A DNA stretch of 64,000 bases, taken from contig NZ_FMCS01000002.1 in assembly GCF_900091435.1 (NCBI RefSeq), positions 434,001 to 498,000 of the forward strand. The letters are read 5' to 3'. Under the pieces are notes generated by a model that saw only the letters and a program-made list of their open reading frames with translations, did no database searches and was not told the DNA's origin. The first letter of the stretch is position 1, and each line of letters starts with the position of its first letter. Below are positions 1-9,475 of the stretch, piece by piece. The position numbers and the translations under genes were made by a program. Source of the stretch: Micromonospora chaiyaphumensis. GTDB lineage: Bacteria; Actinomycetota; Actinomycetes; Mycobacteriales; Micromonosporaceae.

Positions 1-2
1 AC

Positions 3-419
3 CGGACCCGCTGCGAGCTGGGCACCGTGCCGGCCGGCCGGGCCGTCGACCTGAGCCTGCCGGTGACCGCCTCGGCGGAGGCCCAGCGCCGGGCCCCGCT
101 GTCCGGCGCCGTGATCGGCCGGCTGGATCCGCGCAGCGGGCGCGACCGGCAGGTGCAGATGAGCTTCCGGATCACCGCCGCGGCCGCGCTGGCCACTCCG
201 GCAGCAGTCGGGGCGCCCGCCCCGACCGGGTCGCAGGGCGTGGTGGCCGCCGCGGCGGCGGAGGAGGACGACGACACCTCCGTGCACCGGACGGCGGTCA
301 CCCTGATCGGGGTCTCCGGGCTGCTGGTGGTGCTCGCGCTGGCCCTGGCGACCACCTCGCTGCGCCGCCGCGCCGGATCCGCGGTGGCGGAGCCGGTCGC
401 CCGCCCCGCCGAGGAGTGA
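3..419 (+). CDS. C-terminal part of a surface-anchored protein (5' truncated)
   Basis: The open frame runs in from the left edge without a start, so only the last 138 or so residues are present. The visible part has a short beta-rich-looking stretch (CELGTVPAGRAVDLSLPV), an Ala/Pro/Gly-rich linker, an acidic EEDDD patch, one hydrophobic segment (VTLIGVSGLLVVLALALATT) and then an arginine cluster and a short tail. That order (ectodomain, linker, membrane anchor, positive cytoplasmic tail) fits an extracytoplasmic protein held by a C-terminal helix. The ectodomain fragment recalls DUF11-like adhesion repeats, but too little is present to name a family. Function is unknown. Confidence 0.6.
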   Translation, partial: RTRCELGTVPAGRAVDLSLPVTASAEAQRRAPLSGAVIGRLDPRSGRDRQVQMSFRITAAAALATPAAVGAPAPTGSQGVVAAAAAEEDDDTSVHRTAVTLIGVSGLLVVLALALATTSLRRRAGSAVAEPVARPAEE

Positions 420-704
420 GTCGCGGAAACGTCCTCTGGATTGCGGTGATCTGAATTACGGCTGCGGTACTAAACGCCGCAAAGCCGGGCATACACCGGC
501 CCGATCAGGTCCCATACGTCGGACCTCCACCAAGGTTGCCCTAACGGACCGACGTAGGCTCTGACGTGAGAATTGAAGCGGGCCGGCCGAGTGACGGACG
601 GCCGCGGCAGCAGCGCGTCTAGGAGGGCACGTGGCCGGGCAAGGCGGGGTCACCATCACGTTCAGCCGCCCGTGCGACGGCGCTCAGCGAAGCGAGGTGC
701 GGGC
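420..704. other. Intergenic region upstream of korA
   Basis: No gene is seen in these 285 bases. It contains AT-richer patches near 440-480 and a short inverted repeat, AGGTCC (507-512) and GGACCT (521-526), with an 8-base loop. This could be part of the korAB control region. No convincing -35/-10 pair could be assigned. Confidence 0.4.
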
Positions 705-2544
705 GTGACCAAGCAGATCCGTCAACTGGACCGGGTGGTCATCCGGTTCGCCGGCGACTCCGGCGACGGCATGCAGCTCACCGGCGACCGGTTCACCTCG
801 GAGACGGCGCAGCTGGGCAACGACATCTCCACGTTGCCCAACTTCCCCGCCGAGATCCGCGCCCCCGCAGGAACGCTGCCGGGCGTGTCGAGCTTCCAGG
901 TGCACTTCGCCGACTACGACATCCTGACGCCCGGTGACGCGCCGAACGTGCTGGTGGCCATGAACCCGGCCGCGCTCAAGGCCAATCTGACCGACCTGCC
1001 GCGCGGCGCGGACATCATCGTCAACACCGACGAGTTCACCCGGCGAAACCTGGCCAAGGTGGGTTACACGACAAGCCCTCTGGACGACGACTCCCTCGCC
1101 GGCTACGTGGTGCACCCGGTCGCCCTCACCTCGATGACGATCGGCGCCCTGGCCGAGCACGAGGTGTCCAAGAAGGACGCCGAGCGGGCCAAGAACATGT
1201 TCGCGCTCGGCCTGCTGAGCTGGATGTACTCGCGGCCGTACGAGTCGACGCTGCGCTTCCTGGAGCGCAAGTTCGCCGCCCGCCCCGAGCTGGTCGCGGC
1301 GAACGTGGCCGCCTTCCGGGCCGGCTGGAACTTCGGCGAGACCACCGAGGACTTCTCGGTCCGCTACGAGGTCAAGCCGGCGAAGATGGTGCCGGGCACC
1401 TACCGGAACATCACCGGCAACGCCGCGCTGTCGCTGGGCCTGGTTGCCGCCGGGGTCCGCTCGGGGCTGCCGGTCTTCCTGGGCGCCTACCCGATCACCC
1501 CGGCCTCGGACATCCTGCACGAGCTGAGCAAGCACAAGAAGTTCGGCGTGGTCACGATGCAGGCCGAGGACGAGATCGCCGCCGTCGGTGCGGCACTGGG
1601 CGCCTCGTACGGCGGCGCGCTCGGCGTCACCACCACGAGCGGCCCGGGCGTGGCCCTGAAGAGCGAGACGATCTCGCTGGCCGTGGCGCTGGAGCTGCCG
1701 CTGGTCATCGTCGACGTGCAGCGCGCCGGGCCGTCCACCGGCATGCCCACCAAGACCGAGCAGGCCGACCTCAACATGGCCCTGTACGGCCGGCACGGCG
1801 AGGCCCCGGTCGCGGTGATCGCGCCGAAGTCCCCCGCGGACTGCTTCCACGCGGCCCTGGAGGCGGCCCGGATCGCGCTGACCTACCGCACCCCGGTGCT
1901 CCTGCTGTCGGACAACTACGTGGCCAACGGCTCCGAGCCGTGGCTGCTGCCGGACGTGGAGAGCCTGCCCGACCTGCGGGTCGAGTTCGCCAGCCGGCCC
2001 AACGGCGAGGACGGCACCACCTTCCTGCCGTACCTGCGGGACCCGGAGACCCTGGCCCGGCCCTGGGCCATCCCGGGCACCCCGGGGCTGGAGCACCGGA
2101 TCGGCGGCCTGGAGAAGGCCGACAAGACCGGCGACATCTCGTACGACCCGGCGAACCACGACTTCATGGTGCGCACGCGGGCGGCCCGGATCGAGACGAT
2201 CCCGGTGCCGGACGTCGAGGTGGAGGACCCGGACGGCGACGCCCGGGTGCTGGTGCTCGGCTGGGGCTCGACGTACGGGCCGATCGGGGCGGCCTGCCGG
2301 GGCCTGCGGCAGCGTGGGCTCTCCATCGCCCAGGCGCACCTGCGCCACCTGGCCCCGATGCCGGCCAACCTCGGCGAGGTGCTGCGGGCGTACGACCGGG
2401 TGGTCATCCCGGAGATGAACCTCGGCCAGCTCGCCCACGTGATCCGGGCGAAGTACCTGGTCGACGCGATCGGCTACAACCAGGTCCGCGGCCTGCCGTT
2501 CACCGCCGCCGAGCTGGAGACGATGCTGGAAGAGGTCCTGAAGA

Positions 2545-2552
<8 letters not shown>
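705..2552 (+). CDS. korA: 2-oxoacid:ferredoxin oxidoreductase, alpha subunit (fused gamma-alpha)
   Basis: Large subunit of the thiamine-diphosphate enzyme that oxidatively decarboxylates a 2-oxoacid (2-oxoglutarate in most actinobacteria) to the acyl-CoA and reduces ferredoxin. The 615-residue protein has an N-terminal gamma domain (GDSGDGMQ at residues 17-24, then LPNFPAEIRAP) fused to the alpha domain starting near residue 230 (GNAALSLGL, GAYPITPASDILHEL) and a C-terminal domain II. This fused layout is the usual one in actinobacterial KorA. The open frame extends upstream to 573, but the GTG at 705 opens the conserved sequence and follows an AGCGAGG-like ribosome site. The gene overlaps korB by 8 bases, so the two subunits are probably translationally coupled. 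Confidence 0.93.
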
Positions 2553-3579
<1,027 letters not shown>

Positions 3580-3599
3580 CGCGTCCCTGACCCACAGGA

Positions 3600-3637
3600 A
3601 AGGGCGGGCCGTTCCCCGAGGGGAGCGGCCCGCCCTT
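3600..3637. terminator. Bidirectional terminator between korB and azoreductase
   Basis: AAGGGCGGGCCG (3600-3611) pairs with CGGCCCGCCCTT (3626-3637), with an extra inner stem TTCCCC/GGGGAG. It lies 20 bases after the korB stop and 10 bases beyond the stop of the convergent gene, so it can serve both strands. Confidence 0.85.
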
Positions 3638-3647
3638 CGTCGTCGGG

Positions 3648-4295
3648 TCAGGCCACCGCCGAGGCCGGCACCCACAGCTCGTCGATGGTCCGCTCGGCCG
3701 CCGCGAGGCTCTGCTCGTGCAGCGGGATCAGCTCGGCCATGGCCGGGGTGACCGGAGCCAGGGTCAGCTCGGCCGAGATGAAGCGCGGCTCCAGGCCGGT
3801 CATCGACAGGCCGTGCGGCAGCCAGGGCTCGGCGTGGTCCCAGCCCTCGCGCGGGGTGCCCGGGCCGTAGCCGCCACCCCGGGTGCCCAGCACGATGAAC
3901 TCGCGACCGCCCAGCAGGCCGGCACCGGTGGCCGGGTCGTACGCGATGCCCGGCGCGATGAGGTGGTCGACCCAGGTCTTCACGCTGCTCGGCGCGCCGT
4001 AGTTGTAGAGCGGGAGGCCGAGCAGGATCGTGTCGGCCCGCTTCACCTCGTCCACCAGGCGCTCGGAGAGCTGCCAGGAGGCGCGCTGCGCCGGGGTGTG
4101 CTGGTCCGCCGGGACCATCCGGGCCAGGCCACCGGCCTCGTCGAGGTGCGGCAGCGGGTCGCGGCCCAGATCCCGGTGGGTGACCGTGCCGCCCGGGTGG
4201 GCGGCGCGCCACGCGGCGGCGGCCCGGGCGGTGAGCCGCCGGCTGACCGAGTGCTCGCCCCGGATGCTGGAGTCGATGTACAGCAGGTGTGCCAT
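3648..4295 (-). CDS. FMN-dependent NADH-azoreductase / NAD(P)H quinone oxidoreductase family
   Basis: Flavodoxin-fold oxidoreductase of the AzoR family, which reduces quinones and azo compounds with NAD(P)H. The N-terminus HLLYIDSSIRGEHSVSRRLT is the FMN phosphate-binding loop. Later come ADTILLGLPLYNYGAPSSVKTWVDHLI (the PLYN motif) and FIVLGTRGGGYG. Length, 215 residues, is normal. The ATG at 4295 is preceded by GGAGGG at a good distance. The gene is divergent from a MarR regulator with about 85 bases between them, a common arrangement for quinone/electrophile-responsive azoreductases, so repression by that regulator is likely. Confidence 0.88.
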   Translation of the reverse strand: MAHLLYIDSSIRGEHSVSRRLTARAAAAWRAAHPGGTVTHRDLGRDPLPHLDEAGGLARMVPADQHTPAQRASWQLSERLVDEVKRADTILLGLPLYNYGAPSSVKTWVDHLIAPGIAYDPATGAGLLGGREFIVLGTRGGGYGPGTPREGWDHAEPWLPHGLSMTGLEPRFISAELTLAPVTPAMAELIPLHEQSLAAAERTIDELWVPASAVA

Positions 4296-4379
4296 GTGGT
4301 TAACCCTCCACGGATCGTTTGTGTAGCGCCAACCATTTATAGCAGGCCGATGTTCCGCGCCGTGCGTAAACTGGGTCAC

Positions 4380-4862
4380 ATGCCAGCCCTGCCGGTCGAG
4401 GAGTCGGAGCGCCGCTCCGGGCCCCTGCTCGACCATCTGGCGCGGCGCATGCGGCTGCGCTCCGAGTCGGTGCTGGCGCCGCTCGGCCTGCGGCCCCGCC
4501 ACCTCGTGGCCCTCACCGTGCTGCGGGACTCGGCGGGCATCAGCCAGCAGGCACTGGCCGGCACGCTCCAGATCGACGGCACGAACGTGGTGGGGCTGCT
4601 CAACGACCTGGAGGCGGAGGGCCTGGTCGAGCGGCGACGGTCACCCGAGGACCGCCGCCGTCACGTGGTGAGCCTCACCGCCACGGGCGCGAAGCGGCTC
4701 CGCGAGGCAGAGTGCGCCCTGGCCGTGGCCGAGGACGAGGTGCTCGGCGCGCTGGAGCCGGCCGAGCGGGACACGCTCTACGACCTGCTCCGCCGGGCGA
4801 CCAGCGGCCGCCCGGTGAGCTGCGTCGAGGCCTCCGGGGACGAGCCGGACCCGATCTGCTGA
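4380..4862 (+). CDS. MarR-family transcriptional regulator
   Basis: Winged-helix dimeric repressor. Residues 40-110 hold the MarR core: ISQQALAGTLQIDGTNVVGLLNDLEAEGLVERRRSPEDRRRHVVSLT, with the DRR wing motif. Two starts are possible, ATG 4350 and ATG 4380. The second gives the usual length, 160 residues, and a TAAACT hexamer at 4367-4372 ends 7 bases before it, so the mRNA may be leaderless. There are two Cys near the C-terminus (residues in SCVEASG and at the end, PIC) that could act in thiol sensing, which is speculative. Divergent to the azoreductase, its probable target. Confidence 0.87.
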   Translation: MPALPVEESERRSGPLLDHLARRMRLRSESVLAPLGLRPRHLVALTVLRDSAGISQQALAGTLQIDGTNVVGLLNDLEAEGLVERRRSPEDRRRHVVSLTATGAKRLREAECALAVAEDEVLGALEPAERDTLYDLLRRATSGRPVSCVEASGDEPDPIC

Positions 4863-4892
4863 CCGCCGGGCCGGCGGGCGGGCGGGGGAAGG

Positions 4893-5903
4893 TCAGACCG
4901 CCGCGGACTGCGGCCGGTCGTCACGGACGTGGACCAGCATGTCGCCGGTCTCGATCACCGCGCCCGCCTTGTCGTTCAACGTGACCACCTTGCCCCGGCG
5001 GACCAGGGCGATGACCAGCGACTCCAGCTCCCGGGGCGACCGGCCCACCTCGCTGCGCTCGGCGGAGCGCATGGCCAGCGCCATGCCCTGACCGGGGGTG
5101 AGCAGGTCCTCCACCACGTCGATCAGCGGCGGGGCGGAGGTGGACAGGCCGAGCAGGCGCCCGGCGGTCGCCGAGGAGACGATCACGTGGTGCGCCCCGC
5201 TCTGCTTGAGCAGCGGCGCGTTCTCCGCCTCGCGGACCGCCGCGATGATCCGCACCTGGCCGGCCGTGAGCTGCCGGACGGTCAGCGCCACCAGCACCGA
5301 GGCGTCGTCACTGTCGGTCGCGATGATGACCGCCTTGGCGGTGCGGACGTGCGCCTCCTCCAGCACGGAGGAGCGGGTGGCCGAGCCCTCGATGGCGACC
5401 AGCCCGGCCGAGGTGGCCTGCCGCAGCGCGGCACCGCTCCGCTCCACGACCACGATCTTGGACTTGTCCAGACCGTTCTCCAGCAGCGCGGAGACGGCGC
5501 TGCGGCCCTTGGTGCCGTAGCCACAGATGATGACGTGGTCCTTCACGATTCTCCTCCACCGCGACAGGCGACGGCCGGTCCGGTACTGCTCGGTCAGGAC
5601 TTCCAGGGTGGTGCCGACCAGGATGATCAGGAAGAGCACCCGGGCGGGGGTGACGAACAGGACGTTCACGAGGCGCGCCGACGAAGCGGCCGGGGTGATG
5701 TCGCCGTAGCCCGTGGTGGAGAGCGAGACCACCGCGTAGTAGAAGCAGTCGAGGAGGGTGAGGCCGTCCTCGTTGACGTCGCGGTAGCCGTCGCGGTCGA
5801 TCCAGACCGCCGCCACCACGGCGAGGACCAGGCCCAGGGCGGCGAGCAGGCGCAGACTCAGCGCGCTCAGCGGCCCCCGCCGTTGCGCGGGAAAATGGAT
5901 CAC
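4893..5903 (-). CDS. Two-TM potassium channel with RCK (TrkA-N/TrkA-C) domains
   Basis: Membrane channel for K+. After a first helix (LRLLAALGLVLAVVAAVW) comes a pore loop with the canonical selectivity filter TTGYGD, a second helix (VLFLIILVGTTLEVL), then a cytoplasmic RCK domain beginning DHVIICGYGTKGRSAV (Rossmann glycine motif, with VVVERSG closing the second strand) and a C-terminal TrkA-C segment ending about residue 330. Length is 336 residues. I chose the GTG at 5903 because GGAGCAGGG precedes it; the open frame further upstream is not protein-like. Ligand is likely a nucleotide (NAD, ATP or c-di-AMP through TrkA-C). It is convergent with the MarR gene. Confidence 0.9.
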   Translation of the reverse strand: MIHFPAQRRGPLSALSLRLLAALGLVLAVVAAVWIDRDGYRDVNEDGLTLLDCFYYAVVSLSTTGYGDITPAASSARLVNVLFVTPARVLFLIILVGTTLEVLTEQYRTGRRLSRWRRIVKDHVIICGYGTKGRSAVSALLENGLDKSKIVVVERSGAALRQATSAGLVAIEGSATRSSVLEEAHVRTAKAVIIATDSDDASVLVALTVRQLTAGQVRIIAAVREAENAPLLKQSGAHHVIVSSATAGRLLGLSTSAPPLIDVVEDLLTPGQGMALAMRSAERSEVGRSPRELESLVIALVRRGKVVTLNDKAGAVIETGDMLVHVRDDRPQSAAV

Positions 5904-6062
5904 CGTCGGCCCTGCTCCGCCACCGTCGCCTGCACGCCCACAACATAGCGGGTACGCCGGGATCCGGCCTGCCGGGGCGAGATGCGGGCCGGCCGGACGG
6001 TCCGCCTCGCCGCGACGGGGCATGATGGGGACTCCAGGGACCACGACCGCGAGGAGGCCCGC

Positions 6063-6635
6063 ATGTCGTTGCTGCGACGGGTGATCGGCGGGGTGCTCCG
6101 CCGGGTACGCCTGCGCCAGGGCCGCACACTGCGCGAGGTGGCGCTGGCGGCCGGCGTCTCCCTGCCCTACCTCTCCGAGGTGGAACGCGGCCGCAAGGAG
6201 GCCTCCTCCGAGGTGCTGGCGGCGATCTGCCGGGCCCTCGGCATCCACCTCTCCGACCTGCTCGAAGAGGCTCGCGACGAGCTGCGCCGGGCCGAGCGGC
6301 GGGCGCCGGTGGCCTCCGGCGTGACGCTGGCCCGGCTGGACCGGGTGCCGGCCACCCGCACGGGCCCGCAGCTGCGGGTCGGCTCGCCGCGGCTGCACGC
6401 CACCCGCCGGCCGGTCGCCCCGACCCCGCTGCTCGGCGGGGCGCTGCGGCTGCCCGGCACCGCGCCCGCACCGGTCGGCCCGGACCTCGGGTACGCCTCG
6501 CCCACCGCGTTCGGCACCGGCACCCGGATCTGGCTGATCCCCTCCGCGCCGGCCGCCCGCCACCGTCCGCGTACCTCGGTCACGCTGGCCCGGCGGCGCG
6601 CCCGGGCCGGCCGGCGGCGCCTGGCCGCCGCCTAG
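6063..6635 (+). CDS. popR: PopR/ClgR-like XRE regulator of clp genes
   Basis: DNA-binding activator of the ClgR/PopR family, known in actinobacteria to control Clp protease genes. The helix-turn-helix lies at about residues 15-70 (RQGRTLREVALAAGVSLPYLSEVERG, then RKEASSEVL), very close to the ClgR signature. The remaining 120 residues are basic and low in complexity. The protein ends in RRLAAA, a hydrophobic plus Ala-Ala tail like the ssrA and PopR degrons, suggesting that ClpP degrades it. The start has GAGGAGG upstream. It sits 137 bases before clpP, and two PopR-type palindromes lie between them. Assignment to PopR rather than ClgR rests on those palindromes and the clpP neighbour; the symbol is tentative. 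Confidence 0.78.
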   Translation: MSLLRRVIGGVLRRVRLRQGRTLREVALAAGVSLPYLSEVERGRKEASSEVLAAICRALGIHLSDLLEEARDELRRAERRAPVASGVTLARLDRVPATRTGPQLRVGSPRLHATRRPVAPTPLLGGALRLPGTAPAPVGPDLGYASPTAFGTGTRIWLIPSAPAARHRPRTSVTLARRRARAGRRRLAAA

Positions 6636-6646
6636 GCCCGGCCGGT

Positions 6647-6676
6647 TCTGCCCAGGGCGGATCTGCCCCGGGCAGA
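6647..6676. promoter_or_regulatory. Two tandem PopR-type palindromes upstream of clpP
   Basis: TCTGCCCAGGGCGGA (6647-6661) is followed directly by TCTGCCCCGGGCAGA (6662-6676). The second is a perfect 15-base palindrome, the first has one mismatched pair. With no loop they are operator-like rather than terminator-like. From memory, PopR of Streptomyces lividans recognises TTCTGCC-3N-GGCAGAA, which these sites match almost exactly; that recollection should be verified. Confidence 0.7.
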
Positions 6677-6772
6677 AACCCTGGGCCGCACGGTGCCACC
6701 CGCCGGAGGCTGGAGACCGCCGGTTGCCGGGCGGCCCCTCGCCCACCGGCGGGCACGGAGGGTGGTCAGGTC

Positions 6773-7366
6773 ATGGGACACGGCATCTGGATGCTGGACG
6801 ACGCGCAGCCGAGCCTCGGGGACCGGGTCTTCGAGCGGCTGCTCAAGGAACGGATCATCTTCCTCGGCACCGAGGTCACCGACGCCTCGGCCAACCAGAT
6901 CTGCGCGCAGATCCTGCTGCTGGCCGCCGAGGACCCGGAGCGGGACATCTTCCTCTACATCAACTCGCCCGGCGGCTCGGTCAGCGCCGGCATGGCCGTC
7001 TACGACACCATGCGGTACGTCAAGAACGACGTGGCGACGCTCGCCCTCGGGATGGCCGGCTCGATGGGGCAGTTCCTGCTCTGCGCGGGCGCGGCGGGGA
7101 AGCGGTTCGCGCTGCCGCACTCGCGGGTGATGATGCACCAGCCGTCCGGGGGGATGGGCGGCACGGCCGCCGACATCACCATCCAGGCGGAGAACATGCT
7201 GCACGTGAAGCGGACGATGCAGGAGCTGATCGCCCGGCACAGCGGGCACACGCTGGACGAGATCCAGCGCGACTGGGACCGGGACCGCTGGTTCACCGCC
7301 GAACAGGCCCGCGAGTACGGCCTCATCGACCAGGTGGTCACCCGGGCGGAGCAGCTTCCCGGCTGA
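6773..7366 (+). CDS. clpP: ATP-dependent Clp protease proteolytic subunit (accessory paralogue)
   Basis: Serine peptidase that forms the barrel of the Clp protease. The catalytic triad is visible as Ser97 (GMAGSMGQF), His122 (MMHQP) and Asp171 (RDWDRDR), the same numbers as in E. coli ClpP. YINSPGGSVSAGMAVYD forms the oxyanion and substrate region. Length is 197 residues. No trigger factor or clpX gene is nearby, unlike the main clpP1P2 locus, and a PopR-like gene lies directly upstream, so this is probably an inducible clpP3-type paralogue. Its second subunit partner is not encoded here. The ATG has GGAGGG upstream at a slightly long spacing. Confidence 0.92.
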   Translation: MGHGIWMLDDAQPSLGDRVFERLLKERIIFLGTEVTDASANQICAQILLLAAEDPERDIFLYINSPGGSVSAGMAVYDTMRYVKNDVATLALGMAGSMGQFLLCAGAAGKRFALPHSRVMMHQPSGGMGGTAADITIQAENMLHVKRTMQELIARHSGHTLDEIQRDWDRDRWFTAEQAREYGLIDQVVTRAEQLPG

Positions 7367-7542
7367 ACGGGCGGCCGACAACGCGGCCGGCCGGCTCCGG
7401 ACGCGCCCCCTCGATCGCGTCCGTCGCCCCCTCGGTGGCCGCGGTGCCGCCGGATCGAGCCTATGGGCGGGATTCCCAGCCCGCACGGGACGACGGGTGC
7501 AGCGTGTTCGGGCGGATTCTTGTTACATCGGGCCGGGCCAGC

Positions 7543-7572
7543 CCCGGCCGGCCGTGGGCGCGGCCGGCCGGG
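7543..7572. terminator. Terminator between clpP and the convergent beta-helix gene
   Basis: CCCGGCCGGCC (7543-7553) and GGCCGGCCGGG (7562-7572) pair perfectly over 11 bases with an 8-base loop, 16 bases from the stop of the minus-strand gene. No T-tract is present, as is usual in these genomes. Confidence 0.65.
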
Positions 7573-7588
7573 AGCCCCGATCGGCGGG

Positions 7589-9382
7589 TCAGGGGTAGCT
7601 GACCACCGGGCTGGTGCCGTACGAGCCGACCACCGGGGTGCCGGCCTCGTTGACGGTGCGCTCGATGCCGCCGCTGCCGTCGAGGAAGACGGTGATGGCG
7701 TCGTGGAACCGCACGCCGGCCCGGCGCGGCGCCTCGATGGCCCGGTCGCAGCGGATGTCCACCTCCTGGTTGAAGTACGAGTACACGCCCAGCCCCCACG
7801 CCTCGTGCTCGCGCACGTGGTTGGCGACCTTGTAGGAGGCCCAGCCGTTGCCCGTCGGGCTGCGCCAGGCGGCCTGGCTCGGCGGGTCGTAGGGCAGTTC
7901 GCTCTGGTAGAAGACGGTCCTGCCGCGCTCGCCGTTCCAGATGGTCTGCCAGCGCTGGTAGTGCTCGACGAAGAGCCCGTACGCGGTCACGTCGTCGCCG
8001 TTGACCACCACACCCGTGTCGGCGGTGTTGACGGTCCAGCCGATGGTGCCCGGACGGCCGTGGTCGCCGCGCCAGGCCCAGATGTTGTCGATCAGGGTGT
8101 GCCGGCTGTTCACCACCAGGCTGGTCACCGCCCGGCCGGCGTAGGGGCCGCCGATGCGGAAGAAGACATCCTGGAGGGAGATCGGGTTGGTCGCGTGCGA
8201 CCGGTGGCTGTGCGGCTTGCCGACCTCGACGAGCACCTCCGACTCGACCGGCCCGGCGTCGACCAGCACCCCGGCGATCCGGACGCCGTCCACGTCCTCG
8301 ATCCGCAGGGCGGCGTCGCCGGTGGTCGGGGCGAGGCTCGGCATGCCGAGGCCGAGCACGACGGTGTCCGGGCGCTTGACCCGCAGCGCCCGGTCCAGGT
8401 GGTAGACGCCCGGGGTGAGCAGCAGGTGCCGCCCCCGGGAGAGTTCCTGGTTGATCCGCTTGGCGGTGTCGGTGGGCTTGGCGACGAAGAAGTCGGACAG
8501 CGGCAGCGAGGGGACCGGCGGGGCGCCGGCGCCCCAGGTCGTGCCTGCGGTGTCGCGGCGCAGCCGGGGCACGGCCACTCGCCACCGGCCCGCGCCGTCC
8601 ACGAAGAGGTACGGCTTCTCGCGGGTCACCGGGCTGGTCGCCAGCGTGGTGTACGGCGGGTCGGGGAAGCCCTGCGCGGGCGCGCCGACGACCCCGGAGA
8701 AGACCTGGTTCCAGACCCCGTTGGTCCAGTCGCCGCCGAGTTCGCTGTCCCGGGTCAGCCACTGCTGCTGCGAGCCGTTGATGGTGATGCCGTCCACCTT
8801 GGAGTCGGCGATGTAGCCGCCGCTGGAGAATCCCTGCTGGCCGGGCTCCAGCCAGAGGATGCCCTTGATGTGCACCCGGCGCATGGGGGACGCCTGCGAG
8901 ACCGCCCACTGGTTCGACCAGTCGGTCGGGGTGACGGCGAGGTTCTCCGCCGAGCGCCAGAAGTTGGTCAGCGCGGAGATGCCGGCCTCGGAGTTCGGGT
9001 CGGGCTGGCCGATGACCCGCACCGCACCGTGGATCTCCACGTCGTCGGGGTGCGCGCCGAGGCCGGCCACCGTGGTGTAGTAGCCGAGCCGGGCGTTCAC
9101 CTCGTACCGGCCCGGCTTGAACAGCACGGCGTACCGGTCGAAGCCCATCTCGTTGTGCTCCTGGCCGGCGAAGATCTGGTCCAGGTTGGACTGGATCTCC
9201 TCGACCGGGGTGGTCGGGTCGTACACGAAGACGTTGGGGCCGAAGTCGGGCTCGGCGTCGGTGGCGGCGCCGGCCGGGGACGCGGCGGCGGGGCCGGCCG
9301 GGAGCCCGAGGGCGGTGACCGACGCCGCCGAGGCGGCGGTGAGGGCGAGGAAGCGGCGGCGGGAGGGGGCGAGTGGTCTCAT
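7589..9382 (-). CDS. Tat-exported right-handed beta-helix protein (possible glycoside hydrolase)
   Basis: Secreted 597-residue protein. The N-terminus has a twin-arginine signal (SRRRFLALTAASAASVTALG) ending in Ala-rich cleavage sequence. The body begins with PNVFVYDPTTPVEEIQSNLDQIF and has repeated short strands (LLLTPGVYHLDRALRVKRPDTVVLG, ALRIEDVDGVRIAGVLVD) typical of a pectate-lyase or GH55-like beta-helix. Relatives are often labelled 'adenylyl cyclase' in databases, but no cyclase motif is seen and that name looks wrong. A LacI-family-type operator lies just upstream of the start, consistent with control by a sugar signal. The substrate cannot be named; an exo-acting polysaccharide enzyme is a reasonable guess. 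Confidence 0.75.
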   Translation of the reverse strand: MRPLAPSRRRFLALTAASAASVTALGLPAGPAAASPAGAATDAEPDFGPNVFVYDPTTPVEEIQSNLDQIFAGQEHNEMGFDRYAVLFKPGRYEVNARLGYYTTVAGLGAHPDDVEIHGAVRVIGQPDPNSEAGISALTNFWRSAENLAVTPTDWSNQWAVSQASPMRRVHIKGILWLEPGQQGFSSGGYIADSKVDGITINGSQQQWLTRDSELGGDWTNGVWNQVFSGVVGAPAQGFPDPPYTTLATSPVTREKPYLFVDGAGRWRVAVPRLRRDTAGTTWGAGAPPVPSLPLSDFFVAKPTDTAKRINQELSRGRHLLLTPGVYHLDRALRVKRPDTVVLGLGMPSLAPTTGDAALRIEDVDGVRIAGVLVDAGPVESEVLVEVGKPHSHRSHATNPISLQDVFFRIGGPYAGRAVTSLVVNSRHTLIDNIWAWRGDHGRPGTIGWTVNTADTGVVVNGDDVTAYGLFVEHYQRWQTIWNGERGRTVFYQSELPYDPPSQAAWRSPTGNGWASYKVANHVREHEAWGLGVYSYFNQEVDIRCDRAIEAPRRAGVRFHDAITVFLDGSGGIERTVNEAGTPVVGSYGTSPVVSYP

Positions 9383-9409
9383 CTGCCTGCCTGTTCGGTG
9401 ATGGGGACG

Positions 9410-9421
9410 GAGAGCGCTCTC
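9410..9421. promoter_or_regulatory. LacI-family-type operator upstream of the beta-helix gene
   Basis: GAGAGCGCTCTC is a perfect 12-base palindrome 28 bases upstream of the start. Its GAGCGCTC core is shared with the CebR/CelR operator (TGGGAGCGCTCCCA) that controls cellulose and sugar genes in actinobacteria. Confidence 0.6.
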
Positions 9422-9475
9422 TGCGCGTTCCTACCGCATCGACACCGATCCCGCCAGCCATGGCCGGTACCGGAA

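Noticed and set aside
6662..6676. Palindrome between popR and clpP as a terminator
   Set aside because: The two half-sites abut with no real loop, so a stable RNA hairpin is unlikely; an operator is the better reading.
7589..9382. Adenylyl cyclase function for the beta-helix protein
   Set aside because: Relatives carry this label, but the protein has a Tat signal and beta-helix strands and none of the nucleotide cyclase motifs.
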